Assembly: GCF_949628265.1 (NCBI RefSeq) | Contig: NC_088788.1 | Coordinates: 31,048,335-31,112,334, forward strand | Source: Cloeon dipterum | Lineage: Eukaryota > Arthropoda > Insecta > Ephemeroptera > Baetidae | DNA length: 64,000 bases | Reading direction: 5' to 3' | In this document: one piece after another, positions 1 through 13,504 of the stretch | Position numbering within the stretch: the first letter of the stretch is position 1 | Layout of the letters: every line of letters starts with the position of its first letter | Position numbers and translations under genes: made by a program | Notes under the pieces: model-generated | Seen by the model: the letters and a program-made list of their open reading frames with translations, nothing else | Database searches by the model: none | Told to the model about the DNA's origin: nothing

Positions 1-3000
1 AACCTGCTTTTATGATTAAATTGGTTTTTTATAAATGCGCAAAAAATATTAAACGTCTGACAGTGCATTATCCACGCGTGTATGTTTCGAATAAAAAATT
101 TGTTCCGCTTGTTGGAAGTTGGAAACAACCCCAAACAAAGCAGAGAGAGATTATTCATTTATCCAACTAGGCGTCACAATTGCGTAGCCGCTTTTTATGT
201 TATTTACCCAGTCTCGCGCAGTCTAGCCGGTGTCAAGCTCATTTTTATTAATGCATGAAAATGTGGCACACAAGCCGAGAAAATCGATACGCGTGTGTGT
301 TTGTGCTGTGCGCGCCTGAGGTGACTTTGTTTTTCCTAATGGAGATATTAAAAGCGCGCGGTCAGTGTTCTCCGCAGCCGGCCAGCGTCCCCACATAGGG
401 ATTGCTCGCCTCATAATCATTTACTCAGTCTGCCGGCGTATGAATCACGATAGGCAATCTTGTTGAGATTCATTTGGGCGTCCGGCTGACCGCCTAGATT
501 TATGAGAGTCCTTTTTTTCGTGTCACGAGGTGTAATTGATTTCACTCCGAGATTCATTCATCATGCGCGCATGTGGCGACGCGAGGCACCGCTTTTGTGC
601 TCCGCAGACGGCGGCTAATGTAATTAAAGATTAGACACCGAGGCCTCAGACTGACTCGTTGCTTGCTGGCAGCGTCACTTTTCTGGGTTGGAATAATTTA
701 TTATTGCCACGAATTTTCCGTCTCAGCTAGGTTGGCCAACACTGATAAGAAAAACGAAACTAATTAAACCAAAGCCGATTATGCGGCAAAATTAATATTT
801 CCCAACGAGCGTAAATAACGAGCCTGAAACGTTATACACCGAGCTGTGGTACGCACTCTGGTTTCATTTGATAAAATTGTTGCCTTTATATAGAAAGCAA
901 ACTGCCCAATTTGCAAATTGCTTCCATTTGCCCTTTTCCCAAGAAAAAAGCAGCAACAGTCGAGCGCCAAGGAGAAAATCGACTCCGCACACATCCATGC
1001 AAAAAGGGAAAAAAGCGATCTTTTCAGAGACCAAGAAACAAGCTCGTGCTGGCATCGTTTCGGCGGGAAGTGCAACAAGGTCGCTATTTTCTCACAAAAA
1101 ATGGGTCCTTTGCCAGCTTCTTTAAAAATCTATCTGTTGGGCTAAAATACATGGAGCTGTTCCCCAAAATTGACGAATTGCAATTATAATCTGAGGCGAG
1201 ACGTGTGGAGGCAAATCGTGTGTGAAAACGCGTCCTTCACGCCTCTGCGTCACGGCCCTATCTATGGAAATCATCCCCCGCACACGTTCCACCGCGTGCG
1301 TTCGTCAACCGGTCGCACACGCACTGCTGCTCGATATTAAATACGTGAGGCGGACTAATTTGCCTGTTTGCTGGCCGACGGTGCATTGCATTGCCGATCT
1401 ATACGTACATACGTGCACGGCAGAGCACAGAGAGAGAGAGCGAGGGTTGGTCGGTGCTGCCGGCGCAGTTTGTGCCGCTTGATCAATACCGCCACTCGGG
1501 CCGGCTCCGTTGCGAATTTTCGCTCTTCCGCTCTGCGAGCTCGCGAAAACGCACCGTGCGTGTATAAATAAATGTGTGCTCTGACCGCAGCCGACACCGT
1601 TCCCACTGCTTTTGGGCTCTTTGCGATGTTGTTTTATGTGCGTGCCAGAAAAAGCTAGTAGTCGTCTGCTCGTTACGTCTGCCATGGTGATGGTGGCAGC
1701 CGTAATTGCACGATTGCAAATGGACTTGTCGTTGAAAAGGCGTTTTTGCTGCCGGGTCGAGTTGATATCCGTCGATGCTGCATTAAAACCAAAAGTCTTG
1801 GGTAATTAATGTTTGATGTTGCAATGCAGGCGGTTCACCTTTTCATCAAGGAAAGGCGTTGCGGTAGAAATGTATATTTTTAAATATTCAACCGCAACGC
1901 AATGCATACGAACAACCTATTTGGCTAGAATTTAACATATTAAAATTAAAAAGAGGCAAAAAATATGCCTTCTTAAGCTTTTTGAAGATTCCAACAGGTT
2001 AATTTTTGTTGATGCTTATTTGAAATATGTAAAATCATTGATGCTTAAACAAATGTTGTATTTTCATTGGAAAATTATGCTTGACTCAAAACAATAATGT
2101 TGAAAAGCTATAATTTGCTCAAATCGCAATAGGAGTACTCGCAAAACACATTTTTCAAGGTATATTTTACCTTATTGCAAAATCTAGCAATTTCGGCGCG
2201 AACCCAAAATTCCAATACGATATTGACATAAAAGTACTTGCGAAACAAATTATATTGACGTCGAAAAGTTCGATCACTCCATATATGCCATTAAATTTGA
2301 TCGGAGTTCAACTTTGGCCGATAATTAATAGGGTAAACCACAAGCTTCGCTGGTTTGGAAGGCCAATAGTCGATATTCTATAATCCCTCCTTTCCTTGCA
2401 AGTTGAAAGCGGCGTCTACCCTCGAGTCTGATTTTATCCTCTCACAATTCCCGCGTCGTGAAAAGAGCGAATACATCACATGAAAAGACGTGGGTTGCCA
2501 CTCCCATGGTATATAAAAAGCCCCAAGGCAAGAGCGTGTACTTTTATTTTCCACATTTCCAAGTGTGTCATTTGTAAAATAAAATACACCTTCGCCGGTG
2601 GAAAACAACGCACGTACGCGAGCTTCGCACTGTTCGCGTCCGAGACGAAATCGAGCCCAGCAGTTTCCTTTCCTGCTCGAATTTTTGCCCGCCAACTAAA
2701 ATCCATAGCTCGGCTCACTCACTCTTTCACGGCAGCATCATGAATGTATAAAATGTGTATGAGCACAGCGTGGTGGCACTTTTACATTACGTCCGCTCGG
2801 AGAGTAGCAAATTTTGCCTAAATTATGTAGGGAAAAGCTTGAAAGCTGCTCTCGCACAGAAAGTTGCCAACGCGCACCACCGACAGATATATGCTGGCTG
2901 CGCGGACGAGAAATGGCTTCTTCACTTTTTTCGCCGGGTTCATGAATTCGCGTTTTAAATTGTGAAAGGCGCACATTTTCGGCTCTTTGAGCCACTGCTG

Positions 3001-6000
3001 CGTTGCGATGTGATTAAAATCGAGCGTGCGTCCCTTCTCGGGGCTGCTGCTGCGTGCCTAAAACTCGGGGACTCATTAATATTGCGCTCGGTCCGGGCAC
3101 AAAAGACGATGGAGGAAGCAGTTCCAATCTGATAGGGCTCCTTGCAAGAATAAATAGACCGGCCATTCATTTGTTTGCACAAAAAGTTGCTCTTGGCCCG
3201 TTCCCGTGATAAAGATAGCGTGTGTTCGTACATCTTAACTATCATCAGTCTTCCTCCCTCTCATTCCACGCCACAAAAGTTTCATTGTTGCTCAGGAGGG
3301 ACTAGCCAAAAGTCTTCCCCTGTTTCTGACTTCAGACGCAAGGAATTTGGGGCAAAAAACACCTTTTTGCAGGGGTGTGCTGTGCATCCTTGTAATTTGC
3401 AGAGAAACTTCCCATCTGTCATTGGAGATGCTCTTTTCATATGTAATTAAACATTTCAAGCGTGCAAATTCGATTCTGTCAAGTGCTACGGGCGTGCAGA
3501 GAAAGTTTAAAAATGAATTATTGAAATATTTGAATCAGGCCTCGCGCAAAAATTCAACAAAGAAACTCTCCGCTTTGATTCCGTGCGAAACGACTATTAA
3601 TCCAAGGTCAGAGGTTGAAAAGGCACCTATCGACCGTGGCCGCTTATACACATCCTCCAATCACGGCTTAATTAGGCAGAAACCTCTTCAACGCGGCCGT
3701 CAATAAAAATTGAAAAACTGAAGTGGAAATTTCACGCGCTCAAAGCGCAATCTACCATTCCGATCTGCGGCCGGAGCTGCCAAGAGGTCACGGCACGGCG
3801 ATTGTTCAGCTGGCCATTTTTGCTCTCTCGCTTGCAAGAAAAGTGCACGCGGCATTAAATTAACAATAATACACAGGCCATACATATCCACACACACAAT
3901 CACTCAGCGTTTGCTTTATGAGGCCTGTTCCGTGTGTATGCGCCGAGATTATTGACCCCATTAATGATCACGACGCCGCCACGAAAAGTGGACGAGAATC
4001 TAATGGAAATAATAATATAATGGAATGCTTTTACACGCCGCTCCCTCGTGCCGCGCGATAAGGGATTTTATTTCCATATTCACCGTCGATCGACGCCGCG
4101 CAGGGTGTTACAGCCGATTCCATTCTCTCCCTCGTCAATCGCGTAATGGCGAGAGAGGTCAATTAACGTAGACTCGCGAAATTCCTACTTGATTGATTTT
4201 TTTCCACGCTGGCAGATGATTCGCTCCTGCTTGTGACATAAAATATTTAATGGCAAATTTTGTGCACACTGCTGACACTGACAGATTGAGGTCGCCTGAC
4301 TCGTTATTATATGTGCGCAGAATCTGTGATTGCGAGTTTCGAAATGGAACAGACGTTACATGGCATGCCCATTAATAAAATCATGTTTATATTTTCATTG
4401 CTACCTGTCACTTTAGATTATTACGACAGGGGAAATTATCGTGTTTGATAGACGATTTTGGCGAGTTTCAAGAAATTATGTTATTAAAGTCGTTACTTAA
4501 ATAAAAACGACTCAAATTATTTTATCCTACAAACGGTAAATTTAATAAGTTAATGTAATGAAATTTCGGCTTCCATTATCATTCAAATTTATCGCTACAC
4601 TATATCAATTAACTTAAAAAAATGCATCAACGAGACGAGTTTCAGGCCTATTAACCTAAATAAAGAAGAATTACAAGGAGAGATAAAAGTCTCCCTATTT
4701 TTTGAAGTCAAACGCCAACTTTTTTTTGGATCAGCAGTGCCAATTTACTCTTTTGGTGCACCAAGCGAGCACGACTCCAAGACGCTTTATGTGTGTGCTA
4801 GTTATTTATAGATCTGCATTCCGCGCGAGTAATAATTGGAACCGTTGTTTCGTAATGCAGCATCGCGAAAATGTGCCGTATTCAAATGCGGACCCCTCCC
4901 GACGCCAGATGCAGTCATTCCATTACACACAAGAAAAGGTGATTACTTTTAACTGCAAAAACGAGCTAGTTCCATTTTAATGCTGTGACGGGTGAATTCA
5001 GGCCAAGCAAAAGAATCACAAAACGTGTCTCGAGTCTGCCAAACGCAGAGAATTCGTCTAGCAATTGCAAACCTGCGGGAGGCTGATTGGATTTCGCGTT
5101 GCCCACCGTGCACCCCCGTCGGCTGGAGCTAAAATCGTTAATTAACGCGGAACTACTGACTGACTGACTGCTTGGATGAACGTAATTGGCGCCCCTTTCG
5201 TTGCGAGTCGAAATTGCGCGCATTCGCCGCCCACGATAATTTGGCCAAATTGATCTACTGCCAGCGGCTGTATTGCTGTAATCCGACTTGCCTGCGTCGC
5301 GAATTTGCATTTCTGTGGCCGCAAATGACGGCTCGAATTTATTGATCAACCGTTTCAAATTGACATTACTCCACAAAACGCCGTCCTTGAAGGGTCGAAT
5401 TAAGGGCAACTCCTGCATTATGCCTTTTTTAAGGCAATTTAAAACTCAATTATATGATGTTTGAATAGTACGAAACTTGAAATAAGAGACACATCCAAGT
5501 TGACAATTTAATTTAAACTTTCAAACATTATGTGTTAAATGAAATGAAAGCGCACCTCACTGGTCTGATTGAACATGAAAGCTGCCTCGCGGACGTTTTC
5601 TTTCATTCGCCGAGACCTGTCAGTGCCATTTCGCCGACTGATTAGCATATCGCATTCGACCCATCGTTATATTCCTGACAGAGTCAGTGGCGGGCAAAAA
5701 AGCAGCCTGCTCTGCTCGCTCCATCGTGGCTAAATCCAGCCTGCTCGGCAAATGTATAAATGTAGATTGAATACAAAATAAAGGGCAGCAGACCTCGCTC
5801 TTATTCATTTCAGCCTGCATTGATCCCATCTGCGTCAGACGAGCGATTCAGTGTCAGTCCGAGTACTATTAAATTCGCCGATATACGCCGTGATTTGATT
5901 TATTTATTAATTCGCTGAATAATTTAGCCGCCGTCGGGAAAGAGACGCACGCCGAGTGAAGGGAAATTTCAACCTGGATCACTTTGAATTAATAAAACAT

Positions 6001-7500
6001 CAGGTATGATTAAATTTTCAATGGTTTCGATTTCAAATGCCCCTTGAGCAAAATCGTTTATTTGAATTACAATTGCGGAGCACTCCAACAAAGGCAATAA
6101 TTAGAGGATGGAAACTTTATTAAGAGGTCGATTGTGCTACACTACACTGAATTGCTAGAGAGCACTTGACCCCAAAACCAATTAAATCTGGAACGTCTGG
6201 CAAGGGAGGCGCTTTTACTCTGCTCGCCCGCTTTAATTGATTGTTATTTTTTAAATAGAAGGAAAATGAAGCTGTATTTCCTCACTGTCTGTTTTTTTTG
6301 ACAGAGGGGTTTGCAAGAATCATCAACATCTTATATATGTCAGATTTCAACTAATGACATTCTTGACACACTTTTTTAAGTGGCCTCCCTCGCAGTACGT
6401 GGCATTTTGACTGAACACTGTTTTGAAGCTTTTGATGCAAACAAACATAAATCTTTCAAAATGAGAGAGCTCCAAAACGCAGCCAAGCATGTTCGTGTGT
6501 TCACTTTGAATACAGGATTAAATAGGAAGCCGGCCTACTGAGTAGCTCGGCCAGGCATAATTAGTTCCCCACTCGCAGGAGAAGCACTATTATATAATGC
6601 AATATTAAAGCATGTTTTAATCTGCGCGAAAGCAATCGGAGTGCTCGCGCAACTCGTGTGAGTGGATGCGCGAATAAAAAAAACTCCATGGAAATTATTT
6701 GTGCAGGCAGCGTCAGAAAATGCCATTTAATGCGCTGTTTGCGTATTTTCGAGACGCAAGATAAGAAGATGGGAGAAGTTTGTGCCAGCTCACTGTTAGT
6801 GTGGAAAGCATCTAGCATTATAATGGTATGTGGACATATCGTTACCGAGCATGATGGTATTTTACTGATTTCAGACGCTTCAACCTCTCATTATTTGAAG
6901 TTTGCTGAATTGCTCTCAATGGATGCACGTTTTTTTATCTTAATTGGCAATTAGAGTAATTTTTCTCCTGTTACAACTTCTACTTGCAAAAAAAAATTAA
7001 ACGAGTTTAGGAATAGCTTTTGGAAAAAATTGTATGAATTGTCGCACAATAAATGGATAAATAGATTAAAATTTGCTTGTGTCTGCCTATATGATTCAAA
7101 GTCATGACGCCATTGAGTGATATTACCATCAACAAAAACTGATGCTAAGCCCGGTATATTGTTAGCATTAATACATTTACTGTGTCTCCATTCTGCTGAA
7201 TGAAATAAAATAATTTCCAATGACGCAGCAGCAAAATCTGACGAGATCGACGGGTCTCTTTACACAAATCAGATTCTGCGGAAAAATTCGCACACGACCG
7301 CACCGAAAAGCAATCAAGCGTCAGTGCAACGCGACAGCCGGCCGCAACACGCAATCAAAGCTGGCTGATTATGCACAAAAGCGATCGGCTTGCCATCGAG
7401 TCATCGGTCCGTGAAATGGACACGCGGCGGCAACAGTGAAAAATCGAAACGCGCGCACTGCGTGTCAATCATCGGGCGGTTGGCACACGCACTCGACGTG

Positions 7501-7540
7501 TATAAATTTTAACTACGCTCCCCCACCCGCCCACCCACCC
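7501..7540 (+). promoter_or_regulatory. Candidate core promoter: TATA box followed by a G-quadruplex motif
   Basis: TATAAAT at 7501-7507 is followed at 7520-7540 by five C-runs of three to five bases separated by single bases. On the minus strand these are G-runs with one-base loops, the tightest class of G-quadruplex motif, placed where a start site would fall. The local sequence is GC-rich and a donor-like GTATCG follows at 7684. No downstream exon could be connected in frame with the known Kazrin exon, so the promoter role is inference. Confidence 0.25.
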
Positions 7541-10066
7541 ACATGCACTTACATTGGAATCCATCCATAGGCACGAGTGTAGCGCGACTTCCGTCGAGTG
7601 CCCTTCGATTTTGTTACTGCCGGCTTGGCGAGCAGCAATTTTTGCGCCTCCCTTCTGTGGCCGGCACAGGCGTGAAAATAAAGGTATCGCATTTTTGCTT
7701 CCGACCTTTTTTAACTCTTGTATACGTGTGCGCGGAATTTATTGGCATGCAGCACGCGAATTTTTCCACGGTATTTCGATTACAAAATGCTTTGTGATTT
7801 GTTGAAATCCTTTCAACAGAATAGCACGAATTATTACTGCAGAGAGCAGCCGCGGATTGATCAGGCGAGCCCGCATGCCGTGAATTTGATATTCTAAAAC
7901 AAACAAAGTAGAGGCAAATTGGATTGTCGAGTGAATCGTGCAGGAATTTCAGCATTCTCTTGTTTCTCGATTCTAATTGAATAAACAATAAATTAATCAA
8001 ACACGAGACAGTGAAATAGACTCAAAGTTCATAAAAAAATGTTTTGTAATAATAGTATATATGGAGGTTATGTCATGCCAGAGATAGTGGTTACTGAAAA
8101 TAATTAAATGATGCCGAACTTTCCATATATTTATGTGTCTGCAACAACATTTTACTATAATTGGGCGAAACAAATTTGCAAGTCCGTAAAGAGTCACAGG
8201 CCTACAAACAGAGTTGGTGAAATTATTACTGGAAATAAATCATACTCGTTTACTTTATTTTGCGCAGCCAAAATCAGACAGGATTCTCATTTGCTCCAAG
8301 TTAGCGTAAAACTTTCACTTGTATAAATATAGCAAATCTAACCATTCATTTATATGTGGCAACTTGATTATCGTACACGTCTATAAAATAAAATCCAAAA
8401 GAAAAATGTGCATTAATAAAAATCTTGCTGGTATAGAACAAAAATATTTCCTTTATCGTTATGACTATTTTTCAAGTTTTTTACTGCGCACCCTCTCTAA
8501 ATTCCGACGCTCCATAACTGGATGTGCACAAAGCCATATATTAAAACACAAAAGGAGCAAGTAGTTCTGCTTCTCGGCATGAAAACGCCATAAAATAACT
8601 AACTCTCGCACCCAAGCATAGGAAAACATACGAAAATGGCATCAAGATAGGCGCCCTTTGGAACCGCTGCAGAGGGATAAAGTTCGCATTTGATCGCGCT
8701 TCAGCGGCGGGCCAAACAACGCGGGGGGTGGGTGTGCACCAAGCATCGGAACGTGCACTTTGCCGGGCTGACCCTCGGGCGTGCCAGCCATGCTGAGATC
8801 GGCGAGGGGAGCCGCGCCGCAGACTAAATTCGTATGCGTTCGCTTATTTGTCAATTGGCGCATGCAATTTCCAACAGCGCCGCGCCGACGTATCAAATAT
8901 TCAGAATGTCCGCAGGCATGAAGCTATATTCAATTACCCACATATATGCAGTTTGCTCTCTTTTGCGAACACCGCCGAGAGGGAAAAAACATGGCGGGTA
9001 ATGCTTTTAAAAGTGCAAATGCACTATGCAGACAAAATTTCCGCCTTCTCGGAAGAGACGTGCGAGCGTGCAGTGTGTTGGTTCTGGTCGTCGCTTTGGG
9101 AAAATCAGCAGCTGTATTTGATTAATTAAACTCGCTGGCTGGAACGTCGGCGCAATTGGATCTGCTGCTGCTGCTTGAAAAGTTTCATTCCCTCGGCCTG
9201 CACTTCTGCGTTAAAGACCGTGCTGTCTGAACGAACAAGAGATTGCGGGAATTGGGTTGCCAGGAGCTTGATTTTTATGCCTTTGAAGCGAAAATTAATC
9301 TTGTTAAAGCAACTAACCGATTGCGAGAATGAGTAGAATGACGCACGAGCAGTTTTTCCCACAAAGGTTTATGATCGAACAAATAAATATAAAGTTTGTT
9401 TGAAGCGGGAAAATAAAACTTGGACACTTTATACACAATGCATACAATCTAAACTGAAATTGCAGTTAAAAAGTTGAATAATTAAACAAGATTTCATAAA
9501 AACAATACCATATACTTCCATAATTGCAGGTATTGATTAAACAGATTGGGTTTTGCGAAGCTGAAATTTTGAAATTTGATAATTCGCGCCTTTTCCCATG
9601 AACTTCTCACAGTGAAAACACAAATTGTAGTGTTTCAAAAATCGATCAACCCTTTGTCGGGAGGATACTGGGAAAAGGCGCTGCCACGGATACTATTAGC
9701 TAGGAATATTACCCCTATCCTTACTCAAAATCTCATGACAATGGTCATAGGACATAGCTCAACTCTTGCAAAAAAATTCGTGCATCAAAATGTTCTCAAA
9801 TTTTAAGTTTGTTTCGCATATGCAACAGATCTTTGACATTTACAAACGAGAGCAATTCACTGCAACCGCAGTGCGTCCTCGATCTGCAGTATTTTCCAGC
9901 TCCCCCAGAGCATCTTCACGTTCAAAGACTTCATTGTCACTGGTAAAAAGAGTCGTAGTCACGAGAGAGTGCCAATTTCCACAAATAGAACCCGGCAGCG
10001 TTATTTCACAGTCTGCACTGGCACTCGTAAAATCCGTCATGCATTCAAATCAGTCCGCGAGGGAGT

Positions 10067-10093
10067 ATACACATACACACACACACACGCACA
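10067..10093. repeat. (CA)n microsatellite
   Basis: Imperfect CA dinucleotide run of about 27 bases with a few interruptions, in otherwise unique non-coding sequence. Confidence 0.85.
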
Positions 10094-13000
10094 AATAATC
10101 CGGGCTGTCTGAGCGTGTGCTTACCCTTGAAGGCGTCAAACCTTGTTATTCGTCGGTCTAACGCGCCGCCGAGTGATAAGTACGCATTCCGACTGGCTGG
10201 CACTCTCTTTAATTTGCATCGATCGGAATTATTAATCGCCTCTCGCGTGATGGATTTAAATATGCACAAGCGATGCAGCCCGCACGAGAGGCCCGGCCCG
10301 TGACGGTGAGTCACTCGTAAAGCTGGAATCGCGGCGCAGAGTGCTTCTCTATTGTGCACAAACCAGCATAATGGGCCGTGTTTACATTTTCAGACATAAT
10401 TGCAATCATAAAACTCTCATGCACATAACACGCCTCACTCAGATCTGGCTGCGCGCGAGTTTTCGTGCTGTGTCATGCGAGCCGGGCGGTGACTCACCCT
10501 CTTCATCCCCCAAGGAAATAAAGCGGCCACCCCCGCTGCCGCCGTCTCGCACTTGGAAATGCAACTATTGCTTCCGTCTTGCACTTTTCGTAATTTCGCT
10601 CCCCTCGTTCGGCGCGCCAACAAGATTTGTCTGCGACGGCAAGCCGAATTATTGATGAGTTCGGGTCGCCATCTCGCTTGGCTAGGGGTCGACCGCCGCT
10701 CGCCCGCCAGTTCTAATTAATTACCGCACCCTGATTGCGCTACCTGCTGGCCGCTTATCGAATTTCGCACAAGACTGCTGCCGCTGCGGTTGGACAGCAA
10801 ACTTTCCATATAATACATAATGCCGAGTTTAATAAACGCTTTTGTTGGCGAAAACTTTGCTTAATTGCTTTCTCCTAAGTTTTGCCGCTGACGATTTCAG
10901 ACGTTACCATTTGATGTGGCTTGATCCGACCACCGCTCGTCATTTTGGACGAGCGTTGTGTGGGCGACTCTAATTGCCGACGCGAGCATTACATAATGAG
11001 CTTTCCTGTCCCATGACGACAAATTGTGACCAAATATTCTAGTTAGTTGATGATACAGCGGAAAATGTTATTGATGGAAATTAATTTTCAGTAATTAGTG
11101 GCACACTCCAAGTGTTAAATTAATTATTCATTGATATCCAATAGAAGCGCGATGAGTATTTTATTTTTCGTACATATGTAAATTAAACACATGACTTATT
11201 AAAATGGACATGTTCTAATTTGTATTAAGTCATCGATTTTTATTTCCCTCGACTATTTCTCATTTTTAAAAACATTTCTTATAGTTAAGGATGTCATTAA
11301 TGAACTAAAATCAACAAACGATAGTTATGAAAACTATCATTTTCCTGTCATTATCTGATCAAAATTAAAATTTTAAAATGAAATTAATTCTAATTATTAT
11401 TCTTACTTACCAGGGAAGGCATTCACATGCAAAACAAACCAATATGAAAAATTGCAAATTAAATTAAATAAAAATACTCCTTTTCTGGTCATATCCAATT
11501 ATCCAGCAAGCTCTGAAACGAACCGAGAAAATATTGTTTTTTCTATTAGTGTGAGTACCCTAAACCATTATAAAGAGATTATCATCTGGTATATTTATTG
11601 TTCTTCAATAGACGTGCACATAACCCGACGGGCCTGCAAGATGAGGCCAAGCAAATATAAGTTGGAAAGTCTAAAGCGCGAGAGTTTTTATAACAATGTT
11701 GGCTGCTCCCATAAACCCGACCTTCTGCATCAGGTTAAGGTGATTCGATGTAAGTGGCAATTGATTTTTTTATTATTACAAACTGTTTCGGGTATTGAAC
11801 CCTCATAAACTTAACTTTGGTGCACACCTATTTCGAGCATGCATCTCTGATGCAGAGAGAAAATACTGAAAAAAGAACGTTGTATTTACATACGCCAAAG
11901 AGAAATCTTATTTATCTATTTACAGGCAAAATAATGATCATCAAAAGTCATACAGTTATGACCTAAAAATATATTTCAGTATATATTCTCAGGCCCATAA
12001 ATGAGGATGTGAAATTTCCACATCGCATGTTTTAAAGAGGCTTGAAAATGAAAAAAAATCCATCTCTCCCTGGAAATTTATGAAGGCACGTAAACCATAA
12101 ATTTTTCCCTGGCTATCCAGAGGCGATTTGCCTGCAAGAAGGATAATATACTGCATTGATATAGATATCAAGGCTCCTGCAGTGCGGACGAAAAATACCA
12201 TCAAAGAAAATCGCCAACTTCGCGTTGGGGAACAAAAATGTCACACTGCTACTTCTCTCGCGTTCGTAAAAATACATATTGCACGCTAGATGCATCGCGC
12301 GCGAGAAACACAAAATTGCGTTTTCTTTCTTCCCAATCTTGGCCTTGCGAGAAGAGGTGGCGAAAGGTTTGAGTTACGACCCTTTCTTCCTCTTTTCTCC
12401 CGCTCCTAACAAAAGGAAAACTTTCGTTTGGCAAGCTACCAACGAAGGAACGATCTCTGCGGGAGTAGATATTTTTCTTTCCCACTCCGGCGGTGGCAAC
12501 AAATTCTCACAACAGGTATACCTAAAAAGCTCCAAAAGCGAATATTTTCGGTTGCAGAAGGGTGACTAAGGTGGGCGTACAGCCATCGGCGAAAGTCGTT
12601 GGACTGGAAGCGAGCCGGCTCTAATAAACATTTCCACTCGACGAATGATTTCACACGCGAATCAACCCGTGCAAGGTTGTCTTTCAACGAGTTAATCAGT
12701 GCGAGCGCAGGAAATAAGGTTCGATTCGACTCAACAAAGGGATTTTCTTGTCCAATAAGCTGTTATGAGGGCATTCAAACGTTTACCTCTATTGAAAATA
12801 TATGTTAAATGGTGCAACCTATAAATGCCTCATCAAGCACTGACAGTTTCAGAAGAAATATTATTATACAAAAATATATGTATAAAATCAGTGCAATAAT
12901 AAAAATATACGCACGTAAACATATTTGGTTAATAATCCTTACATTTATATAGTTTACTTGTAAAGTCTTAAAGTTCATAATTCTTTAATACGTTTAATAA

Positions 13001-13504
13001 TTATTTTTTGTTTTGATTTTTAAACAAAGACTATTACGATTGTTTGGCTACTTAATTTTTACGCCATAATTTAAAACGCATTACTTCACGGAATCTATTC
13101 AATATTAAAACCTTACCTTCAAACCAGGAGTAATATATTATTTTTCATAGCTTTTAGAAATAATTTTTTTGAATTGATATAAACCTTTTTAAGGAAACAT
13201 ATTAATCACCACCTGAAACTAATAGGATATATAAGGGAGGAGAAATTTTTGAATTAAAATGCCGGACATGAATCAAAGGTCCTCATTAGGATTTTCAGAA
13301 AAGGAGAAATTTTATTCACTGCGGCTGATAGAAGTAAAAGGCTTTTCCTCGCTTTTTCAGCTACCCCACGAGCTGAAAAAAGGCTAGCCCGAGCAATAAA
13401 TAGGGCCGAGGCCCGCCCGACCTCTTTCTCCCTGTTGCTCGTTTCGACCTAAATCGTTTTCGCACATGCACAGAGGCTAATTCGTTTTCCCATCGTTTTC
13501 GCAG

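Larger units (their letters stand above)
1..13504. other. Long stretch without supported exons upstream of the first visible Kazrin exon
   Basis: No open frame here has family resemblance, codon continuity or matching splice signals. The Kazrin exon at 13505 opens with the last two bases of a split codon, so at least one more exon lies upstream, either in this stretch or beyond the window; this DNA may therefore be intron 1 or upstream regulatory DNA. GC-rich blocks (about 1200-1700, 2380-3100, 7220-7700, 10100-10800) alternate with AT-rich blocks. TATA-like strings occur at 1563-1570, 2510-2520, 5755-5760 and 7501-7507, but without a following exon they are weak. A short GA run lies at 1427-1442 and a (TGAC)n-like run near 5155-5171. 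Confidence 0.6.
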
